Below are positions 1 through 6,579 of a stretch of DNA of 15,058 nucleotides, piece by piece. The notes beneath the pieces were generated by a model, which ran no database searches, was not told the DNA's origin, and saw nothing but the letters and a program-made list of their open reading frames with translations. Source of the DNA: Stephanodiscus triporus (taxonomy: Eukaryota > Bacillariophyta > Thalassiosirophyceae > Thalassiosirales > Thalassiosiraceae); contig JALLAZ010000516.1 of NCBI GenBank assembly GCA_036939755.1, positions 1 to 15,058 of the forward strand, given 5' to 3'. Within the stretch, counting starts at the first letter, position 1. The number at the start of each line of letters is the position of its first letter. The position numbers and the translations under genes were made by a program.

Positions 1-464
1 GGATGAGGCATTGAGAGAAGAGGCGGAGTTTTGTGTGGGGGTCAGTTATGGTGGTGTCATTAGACTGATGGCCTCTTGAACACTGATTAGTTGTTGATGG
101 AAAAATTCATTAGCAAAGTTGGGAGATCCAATAGGAGATCCAAGAAGGCGGAATCCTTGAGTGAGTTCAACCGGGATGGCGGGCCCATTGCTTTCAATAT
201 TGTTGGGCTTGGTGGAGTAATGTGCGATAGTTTTTGATATTGAAGTAGCGAGGGATGGATTGAGAGTGGCGATTGCATTGAGTGGGGAGTGACCAGATGT
301 GGAAGTGAGGATGCGGGTCTTCATGGGTTGACAAAGCAACCTAAAGGGGTGCCGATGTTGTTAAAATTGTCACAGAGGAATTGAAAATCTTCGAGAGGGA
401 CGCAAGCGGAGACGTCATCAACGAATCCCATGAGGTGTGTAACGCCACCGTTGTTGATCGTACT
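1..464 (-). pseudogene. LINE-type (non-LTR) reverse transcriptase fragment, frameshifted
   Basis: The minus strand reads as the central and thumb part of a reverse transcriptase. The frame opening near 461 contains HLMGFVDD (FVDD at 414-425), the catalytic Y/F-x-D-D box that binds the metal ions. Next come DNFNNIGTPLGCFVNP and then, after a one-base frame change near 322-329, MKTRIL and the stretch GFRLLGSPIGSPNFANEFF, typical of LINE reverse transcriptases downstream of the active site. A second frame change near 46-60 leads to ITDPHTKLRLFSQCLI, which runs off the left edge. An in-frame stop (465-467) precedes the readable part, so the fingers and any endonuclease are missing. It is a dead 3' fragment of a retroelement. 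The superfamily call rests on motif order; the exact clade cannot be given. Confidence 0.72.
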
Positions 465-1009
465 CTACGTACTGTTGTCATGTACTCTACTCCTACCTTA
501 CTTCTTACTCTAATCATTGAGGAGCAGTAGAATGCATATTACCGGCCGCTATTGATGTTGACGGAGATGTTGGCTGAGAGGGGTGAATGTTCGGGTGGGG
601 TACGGGGGAGGTGCGTGATATCGGCCTCTCCCTAGCCATCGATAGTAAACTGTCACCTACGAAGTAAATTACTTCATTTTGTCTCTAAACTGTAAATGTC
701 AGATTCTTTTACATCGATGATTGTTCAAGATGATGTTAGTGAAAACTGCCTTAAATTTATTTGGTTTGACCAGCCGCATCTAACATCATAGGAGAACAAC
801 ATCCCGAAAAAACCTGGTGACTCAAATAACCCTCAGGAAGCATAAATTTTTAGAAAAGTATACTATGAATGATATCAAACCCATTAAATATGAGCTATTG
901 AATTGTTTCCTTGAACAGTTTCCCTATGTTTGTTCGAATATGAAGAGTAATATGAGACGCACAAAATAGGAGAGGGCCATGGATACTACGGTTGGAGTGG
1001 TCTGGTCGA
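465..1009. other. Gene-free spacer between retroelement fragment and SPC25
   Basis: No convincing reading frame, RNA gene or repeat array was seen here. The part next to 1009 must hold the 3' UTR and polyadenylation signals of the SPC25 gene, which is transcribed leftward. Confidence 0.5.
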
Positions 1010-1950
1010 TCACTTACTCATGCCGACCGCAAATGAGTTGAAACCATTCTTCCCATCTGCATTGAGGGTTTCGAGCATGGGATTGGTTTTTGATTTGTCG
1101 AGAGGTGGGTTGACGTTCAAAAGATTGTAGTCATCGTTATCATCCATACTCAGAGTGAAAGTAAATGGTCTCTTTGGGTCCTCCTTGTCGAGTTTGGTAA
1201 ACTTGAAGCTGCAGATAACGGGAAAATAGGTCAGGACGAGTATTCTGGGACACAGCGGAGCTATCTACCTAGGTAGACCTCAAGGAGGCAGCTATCGATT
1301 AGATCAGCGCTAAACATGCTTGATACGCACCTAAGCGCTCCTTTTTCGCTTCGTTCAAACGTCAACCCAGTGAATCTGTAGTTCAACAGCCCCTTAGTTA
1401 GATCTTCTAACGTGACACCTCTGGCCATTTCGATCTCCTCCTTCTTTGCTCGAACGTCATCCGCCTTCTGACGAATAGCGGCTTCTTCCGCCAATACCTC
1501 TGCAAGCGGTTGTGCAGATAAATTTAAGCAAAGATGCGATAATTGATCGGTGAGGCACAATGATGATAGATCAGCACGGCATGCCTGCATTGCACAATAC
1601 GCACCGTCGAGTTGCTCCTGCTCGATTCGATTCTTCGACTTAAGCATCGATATCTCCTCCTCGAACTTCACCTGCTTGCTCTCCAATTTTTTTCGCTGCA
1701 CGGCGACACCGCCCATCGCATTGTCATCGCTACCATTCCTGGACATCGCTGCCACTCCCCTTTCGTGCTGCAGCGATTTGAGCTGGCGCAGTAGCGAATC
1801 AATGCCTTGCTGTTCGTCAGCTTGGACTTTTTTGAGATCGGCGACTAGAGAATCCGCCGTCCTTTTGTTAGTCTCTACAAAATCATCGAGCCTGCGGCGC
1901 GAATCCTCCAGGCGGGCGACAAAGTTGGATGTGAAGCCGAGCGTCGCCAT
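1010..1950 (-). CDS. SPC25: Kinetochore protein Spc25 (NDC80 complex), two exons
   Basis: Spc25 pairs with Spc24 in the NDC80 complex, which links kinetochores to spindle microtubules; its C-terminal RWD-like domain docks onto the inner kinetochore. Exon 1 is 1331-1950 and exon 2 is 1010-1208, separated by a 122-nt intron (donor AG|GTGCGT, acceptor TTATCTGCAG). The joined frame is 819 nt, 272 residues plus TGA. Residues about 10-180 are charged heptad-like coiled coil (for example LESKQVKFEEEISMLKSKN). After splicing the C-terminus reads GALSFKFTKLD, then DPKRPFTFTL, then NPPLD, then LETLNADGKNGFNSF. This is the family pattern F-x-F-T-x-[IL]-D, P-x-R-x-F-x-F-x-L, P-P-L, L-N. Reading through the intron would instead end at 1261 and lose the domain. 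The ATG at 1950 is the first in frame. Diverges from the gene at 2269. Spc24 is the alternative, but these C-terminal motifs favour Spc25. Confidence 0.85.
1209..1330 (-). other. Spliceosomal intron of SPC25
   Basis: A 122-nt intron starting GTGCGT and ending in a pyrimidine-rich TTATCTGCAG on the minus strand. Removing it keeps the reading frame (codon split AG|C, Ser) and joins the two halves of the conserved RWD domain core. That makes the boundaries much firmer than splice consensus alone. Confidence 0.85.
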
Positions 1951-2268
1951 GATGGAACTTTTATCCCTGAGCTAATACGGTCAGAGCGCAAGTTAAGTAT
2001 TACTCCTATTACTTATCGTACCACTTTTACACACAAACAACAACATGTCAACGGTCTAACAACGTTTTGTTTTGGCGCGTTTAGGCAAGAGGGAGTAAAG
2101 GAAGGAGGAGACTATTTAAGTACTTATTCCTATCGTACTACTTATGGATTTTTCATCTGTCAATTTTTTGTGGGCGCCCCAAACTCCGACCCCCCCACGC
2201 CTGCCGCCCCTGCCTACTTTAGCCTGTGTGTGGCCGCCAGTTCGAGCTGGCCCGTCACCAAAGAGAAG
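1951..2268. promoter_or_regulatory. Divergent promoter region between SPC25 and the 2269 gene
   Basis: This 318-bp spacer lies between two start codons facing away from each other, so it must carry both promoters. It holds two similar blocks, near 1994-2030 and 2117-2146, both running TAAGTAYT ... TCCTAT ... CGTACYACTT. These may be paired control elements or an old duplication. No clear TATA box was assigned. Confidence 0.45.
2071..2078. promoter_or_regulatory. E2F-like site (TTTGGCGC) upstream of SPC25
   Basis: TTTGGCGC fits the E2F/DP consensus TTTSSCGC. It lies about 120 nt upstream of the SPC25 start codon, in the 318-bp divergent spacer. An AACGG core, as in plant MSA (MYB3R) elements, sits at 2050-2054, but its flanks do not match the full MSA consensus. 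Cell-cycle regulation would suit a kinetochore gene, but short sites like these occur by chance. Confidence 0.35.
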
Positions 2269-2272
2269 ATGA
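2144..2272 (+). other. Possible upstream ORF (42 codons) overlapping the next start by ATGA
   Basis: An ATG at 2144 opens a 42-residue Pro-rich frame whose TGA (2270-2272) overlaps the ATG of the downstream gene (2269-2271) as ATGA. If the mRNA begins upstream of 2144, this arrangement could lower or reshape translation of the main frame. The transcription start is unknown, so this may simply be promoter DNA. Confidence 0.3.
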
Positions 2273-3312
2273 TCATCCGGCATGCCGCTAAGACCCTTTT
2301 CGGGAGGGGGAACCTATCCTACGGAACGGCGTTGCCGGTCAGTGTAGCAACAGGATCTCGCGGAGGCGGAGTGCAGAGAATGCTCGCTTCGTCATCGAAG
2401 GCCCCACCGCAGGTTCGATCAACGACTCAGACGAAGGACGTAAGTCAGGGAGCAATTGAAAAGTCTGAGCGGCTCCATGCCGAGTTGACTGAGGTAAGAG
2501 TTACGCGTCATGCATTTAATTATCTAATTCGCCACTCGCATGTCATAATTTTCGTATAAAATTAACTTTGTTTCTCTACCCACAACCCGCAGATGATTGC
2601 AGCGCAAAAGGCTCGTCAACTGGAGGAGTTGCAACGTCCCTTCGGGTCCAATTTCGTCTCATTTGTGAAGGCGTCTAAGCCTCAAATCGTCAACATATTC
2701 TTCGCATTCGTATGTGTTATACTCGCATATCAGATTCACGGTATGCGTGCTGGCATTAGGAAGTTGCAGGCTGCACAGGAGGAGAAGGACGCCGATATTG
2801 ATCGATTGCGCAACATTCTCGCTAATTTGTCCGAGGGGACCACGGGTTCTCGCGAATCGAATTCAAACGATGATTCGTTCGCCGCAAGGTTGGCCCAAAA
2901 GTGCGCCAATGTGGTGCGGAACATATTTCAGGACTCCGAAAGACGCGTAGGATACAGTTGGATTCTTGGAAAGAAACTTGCGAGTGGCGACTCGTTGGAA
3001 CTGGATAACCTTTGCGACCAATTGCAGCCAGTCATTTTATCTGAACTACACGCAGCCGTGGGAGATGCAGCATTCACTCCTGATGAGTTGAAAGAGAGAC
3101 GTGTTGCCGCTCTGAAAGTGGCAAACGATATTGATGGGAACCAATCGAGTAACGGTGTTGGTAAATTGAATGCTCCTATGGGTGATTTGATGGAGATATT
3201 AGAAGAAGTCCACAATCAAGATCTTATTGATGGAAGAAATGATGATGGCGGTGATGATGATGGAGGAAATAACACATCAACAAGAGTGCGAAGAACGCGG
3301 TATGCCATTTGA
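2269..3312 (+). CDS. Single-pass membrane protein with coiled coil, possibly mitochondrial; function unknown
   Basis: Not recognised as a named family. Exon 1 is 2269-2493 and exon 2 is 2593-3312, joined in phase 0 across a 99-nt intron (donor GAG|GTAAGA, acceptor CCCGCAG), giving 314 residues. The N-terminus (MIIRHAAKTLFGRGN, then Ser/Arg/Gly-rich and low in acid to about residue 50) resembles a mitochondrial targeting sequence. A hydrophobic segment at about residues 106-125 (IVNIFFAFVCVILAYQI) would span a membrane once. A charged heptad stretch follows (about 126-155), then a soluble helical region, and an Asp/Gly/Asn-rich tail ending RVRRTRYAI. The ATG at 2269 is the first in this frame. 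The layout suggests an organelle inner-membrane protein with a coiled-coil partner surface, but this is inference. Confidence 0.72.
2494..2592 (+). other. Spliceosomal intron of the 2269 gene
   Basis: A 99-nt intron with GTAAGA donor and a pyrimidine-rich CTACCCACAACCCGCAG acceptor. Splicing joins the two open frames in phase 0 between Glu75 and the Met codon that opens exon 2. Without splicing the upstream frame stops at 2559. Confidence 0.75.
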
Positions 3313-3684
3313 AATTAAATGGTTGCCTAATTAAATAAATTGTAATGGTACATTTACATTACCTATGGTACTATTTCTAGAGGCTTGGATCTTATCTCAC
3401 TACAAATTCATCGGCTTTCAAAGCAGGTCAGTAACTGACACATAGTTTAGTCCTTTGGTCAGAACGGATGATGGGGAGAGTGTTCTTATGAGGTTCTCGG
3501 ACAATCGGAGACGTCAGACACCTAAGACATGTGATGTGATTGGTGTTGTCTCACAGTTCTGTGTTCAAGAACAAAGGTCTTGTCATGAACGCGATTCTTA
3601 GGTTTAGCATTCGCCATGCAAGACGTGGCCGTTGAGTGCCTGATCAAATAAAATGGTAACACATGTGATGTGATACTTACATTC
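3313..3684. other. Convergent 3' spacer with an AATAAA and a 14-bp direct repeat
   Basis: This lies between the stops of the 2269 gene and the SNAPC1-like gene. An AATAAA at 3334-3339, about 22 nt after the upstream stop, is a candidate polyadenylation signal. ACATGTGATGTGAT occurs exactly twice, at 3527-3540 and 3661-3674. No gene was recognised; a 94-codon minus frame (3522-3806) overlaps the SNAPC1-like tail out of frame. Confidence 0.4.
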
Positions 3685-6138
3685 TCAGACTTCAACGCTT
3701 TCTGTGTTTGAAAGTAGTGTAGCCAATGCATTCCGTCCGGCGTAATCCGTCGCTTCATCATCGCTTGATGCATCTTCGCTGTAACCTTTAGGGAAAAATC
3801 CATCATCTATTCGCCTCTTAGAGATAGCCTTACGCTGAGTTGCTTTCACTGCGGGTAATGGAGGCAAAATCGGTGTTTTTACTGACTTTTGTCGAAATTT
3901 TCGATGTGATGCCTTCTTTATAGCCCTATTTTTGACCGTTTGCGATTGGCGATTGTCAGCTTGTCCAGTGAGCAGGAAGTGAAGTGCTCTCTTGCCTATT
4001 CCACTTGTAACAGAGGCGCTGTCGTCATTTAAGGCTAATGGTGCGGCATGGTTCACGGATGATGCCAGTGATTGTGATTCGTCATCTTCGCTCGGTGATG
4101 ACTCGTCTTCTAACTGATCAGAGTCGTACGCGCCTCCAGCCATGGATAGTAAGGACAGTAATGCATTCTGCCCTGCCCCCGTTGCTATCGAAGAATCATC
4201 TTCCTGCGCGAATATGTCAGTAGATATATCGTCTCCACTCTCGTTGCCTTTGGAAATCGAAAGCAGTGATATCAATGCATTCTTTCCTGGCCCTGTAGCG
4301 ATCGAAACTTCGTCCGATGTATTGTTTGATGTTCCGTCATCTCTTGTTCCCTCCTGCTGAAGTTCGAAGAATTTATCGTGATCACTTCGGCGTTTCTTTC
4401 TTCGTTGGACAGCGGTCGGGGGAGGGGGATTATTGTCAATGGACATTTCATCTCGTTGAGTTGCAATAGAAATTAAACAGTCAAGGCGATCAAGTTCAGG
4501 CATTGATTCTCCCTTCAAACGGACTCTGTTCTCCTTCACCACGGCTTCTCTAATCATGATCGCATCATCCATGAAATCAATTTCGCAACAGGGAGAGAAA
4601 TTTTCTGGAAATTTCAAGAATAAGGGTTGTACCTCGGGAGGAGGCATTGCTTCAGATATTATAGCACCGGATAAGTTCGAAGAGTTGGACCTCGGGGCTT
4701 CCTCGACATTCAACTTGTCAACCAATTCAGCATAGGTGGGACTATTCACAATGCCACTCAATGTGTCCAAAACTTGTTCCATTTGCTTTGGTTGCAAGTT
4801 GAAATCATTTGATCTAGACATTCGAAGGTTCGTCATGACTGAGGAAAGATTGGAGCAATGGATGTCTACCATTGTCGACAATTTTTGTAAATCCAATGAA
4901 TCAAGAATGCCATCATCAGTTCCAATTGTATTCAGTTCAAACTTCGTCATTGCTAAAGGATCAGTTATGGTGACGGCCTTGATGTTATTCTTTGGTCCGT
5001 TAGTCTTCTTCTTGGAGGTGCTGGCAAAGTTGGCCCTGTAAAAATTGGGAGACCCACATAACCCCTCCAAGCCATGCGGTCCGTGGTATTCGCAGTAATC
5101 GAAGAATGAATCATCAAAGAGCATTGTGTCGATGATATGAGCGGCATCGCGCGCTGGTCCACAGTAACATCTCCGACAGGAATCCTCGCATTCGCCATTC
5201 CAAGCTGCGGTATCAGCATTCGTCATCATAGTGCACCCCGCCATCGCGTCGACGCCGCATTGCTCGACTTGAGCGAGGCATGCATCGCGAAGTCGGAGCA
5301 GCAGAATATAGTTCCATCTGTCGATACGGACCGGAGAAAGGAATGTCCGTCGGTATAATTTGTCCTCGTCGCTATTGATCCCGATGGGGAGCATCGACCA
5401 GGCCTCCTTCAATGATCGCTCGTCGAATTTTCCCGACTGGGTCCGCTCCACGTGAGATCGCCGCGATGGCGCCTTCGGCAGGACGTTAGTTCGATGCAAC
5501 GCGTACAGTACGAACACTGAATATATTGCGTCGAGGCCACAATATGGACGCATGTTGTCGTCCCGACGCGATGGGTCCGAATTAACGCGAGAATGTTTGA
5601 ACGACTCTTCCAACAAATGGAGGCAGCTCGAATATAGAAGTTGGACGTACTCTCCCCTGTCCACGCGGGGGGGTATCGTGCGGGTGTGCATCGCGCCGAA
5701 TCGAGATTCGCGAAAGCACGCCTTGAAGACGCCGAAGGACGAACCCCGCGCGACGTGGTCGTACGACGACCGAGTCGCGCTCGTTGTTTCTCCCCCATAG
5801 TCGTCCGTCGCGACGCCATCACCTCGGACGGGGCCGCGCAGTCGTCGTATACGCGTCGATGTCGCTGGCGCGTCGGTCGCGTCGGGAGGGTGCGATGGTC
5901 CCGAAACTTCCCGCCGCGCCAACGAGCGATGATACCTCATTCGCAACTCGATCAGGTCCGACAATATCGCTCGTTGCAAATTGCCCCCGACCGTGTGGGG
6001 ATCGTCGGGATCGCCGCCGACCAGGAGGAGCGATGACGCGTCGAGGACGGCGCCGTTCGGAGACTTGTCGCCGCCGCATTTCGCTTCCTTCGGCTTCAAT
6101 GAGCCCCATGCCGGTTTGCGAATTTTATAGGGGAACAT
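3685..6138 (-). CDS. SNAPC1: SNAPC1/SNAP43-like subunit of the snRNA-activating complex, with long repeat-bearing tail
   Basis: SNAPc binds the proximal sequence element of snRNA promoters and recruits RNA polymerase II or III; SNAP43 is a core subunit. From the ATG at 6138 the protein has 817 residues. The family-like part is about residues 132-352. It begins FGVFKACFRESRFG (family: F-x-x-F, W/F-R-x-x-[KR]-F-G), then YCGLDAIYSVFVLYALHRT (family: R-x-G-A-L-Y-L-L-Y-x-L-Y), VLPKAPS, SPVRIDRWNYILLLRLRD (family: K-I-R-V ... W), and DAAHIIDTMLFDDSFFDY (family: D-A-A-x-I ... L ... F-x-F). Two inserts interrupt it, one Cys-rich (CEDSCRRCYCG). The tail is acidic and Ser-rich, has a basic patch (RRKKRRSDHDK), and carries four copies of a short motif. 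The frame stays open to 6348, but M71 is preferred because the longer start overlaps the divergent gene's upstream region. Human SNAP43 is much shorter (under 400 residues). Assignment rests on motif order, so it is moderate. Confidence 0.62.
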   Translation of the reverse strand: MFPYKIRKPAWGSLKPKEAKCGGDKSPNGAVLDASSLLLVGGDPDDPHTVGGNLQRAILSDLIELRMRYHRSLARREVSGPSHPPDATDAPATSTRIRRLRGPVRGDGVATDDYGGETTSATRSSYDHVARGSSFGVFKACFRESRFGAMHTRTIPPRVDRGEYVQLLYSSCLHLLEESFKHSRVNSDPSRRDDNMRPYCGLDAIYSVFVLYALHRTNVLPKAPSRRSHVERTQSGKFDERSLKEAWSMLPIGINSDEDKLYRRTFLSPVRIDRWNYILLLRLRDACLAQVEQCGVDAMAGCTMMTNADTAAWNGECEDSCRRCYCGPARDAAHIIDTMLFDDSFFDYCEYHGPHGLEGLCGSPNFYRANFASTSKKKTNGPKNNIKAVTITDPLAMTKFELNTIGTDDGILDSLDLQKLSTMVDIHCSNLSSVMTNLRMSRSNDFNLQPKQMEQVLDTLSGIVNSPTYAELVDKLNVEEAPRSNSSNLSGAIISEAMPPPEVQPLFLKFPENFSPCCEIDFMDDAIMIREAVVKENRVRLKGESMPELDRLDCLISIATQRDEMSIDNNPPPPTAVQRRKKRRSDHDKFFELQQEGTRDDGTSNNTSDEVSIATGPGKNALISLLSISKGNESGDDISTDIFAQEDDSSIATGAGQNALLSLLSMAGGAYDSDQLEDESSPSEDDESQSLASSVNHAAPLALNDDSASVTSGIGKRALHFLLTGQADNRQSQTVKNRAIKKASHRKFRQKSVKTPILPPLPAVKATQRKAISKRRIDDGFFPKGYSEDASSDDEATDYAGRNALATLLSNTESVEV
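3709..4311 (-). repeat. Four-copy protein motif S-[IV]-x-x-G-x-G-[KQ]-[NR]-A-L-x-x-L-L-[ST]
   Basis: Copies on the minus strand: 4258-4311 (SIATGPGKNALISLLS), 4144-4197 (SIATGAGQNALLSLLS), 3970-4023 (SVTSGIGKRALHFLLT) and 3709-3762 (TDYAGRNALATLLS). Each follows an acidic Asp/Ser/Glu-rich run, and the last sits just before the C-terminus. The spacers differ in length and composition, so this is a repeated short motif under constraint rather than a recent tandem duplication. The hydrophobic A-L-x-x-L-L core suggests short amphipathic helices that dock on one partner. Confidence 0.8.
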
Positions 6139-6579
6139 CGCACATTGTTCTGTTCTTGATCGTCCAGGGGCCGTGCTGCTGGGATTGAGAGTACTCACAT
6201 CATCATCCCCATGTTGTTGTGCGGTGCGGGTCGGGTGCGCGCGTAGGAGGTAATCTGTAAGGTAGATGATGGTAACCTCAAATTGCTCCAAACAGAGGGA
6301 GCACGTAGTACAGTATCTACATACGATAACTTTTAAGTGTGCATCCAATTCCTTGGTAGATTCTTTAGTATGACGACAAACCTTTTCTCAATGAATCCTG
6401 CGAGAGGAACGACCACGAACAGCGGGACCCAGGTCGGTGGCAGAGAATCGAAGGAGCGAGGTTTGTGTGTATGTTGTTGTGTGTTTTGTAGAGGGAATAT
6501 TATTATGTATCGTATCTCGGGTGACATAGAAAAAGGACGCATTGGACGCATACACATACACATACACAACAGACAGAGC
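6139..6579. promoter_or_regulatory. Divergent promoter region between the SNAPC1-like and protease genes
   Basis: About 440 bp between two divergent start codons. Open frames from both genes extend into it and overlap at 6337-6348, so the longest-ORF starts cannot both be right. Going left, an out-of-frame ATG-rich mini-ORF (MGMMM, then TGA) ends in GTGAGT, which could also be a splice donor. Going right, a CATACA-type tract (6549-6569) lies just before the protease ATG. Confidence 0.4.

Noticed and set aside
465..1009. RNA genes or small genes in the left spacer
   Set aside because: No tRNA-like cloverleaf, snRNA-like sequence or coding-like frame could be recognised by eye; a tRNAscan or Rfam search would be needed to exclude them.
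1261..1330. Unspliced 229-residue version of Spc25
   Set aside because: Its last residues come from the intron, and the conserved C-terminal domain appears only after splicing.
1550..1975. 141-codon plus-strand frame over SPC25
   Set aside because: Ser/Cys-rich antisense shadow of the Spc25 coiled coil.
5409..6188. Several overlapping open frames on both strands in the SNAPC1-like N-terminal region
   Set aside because: They arise from a CG-rich stretch with few stops, are Arg-rich, and conflict with the frame that carries the family motifs.
6337..6579. N-terminal extension of the protease to 6337
   Set aside because: It would bury the signal peptide 81 residues inside the protein, its sequence is Cys/His-rich and repetitive (HIHIHIH), and it overlaps the divergent gene's upstream region.
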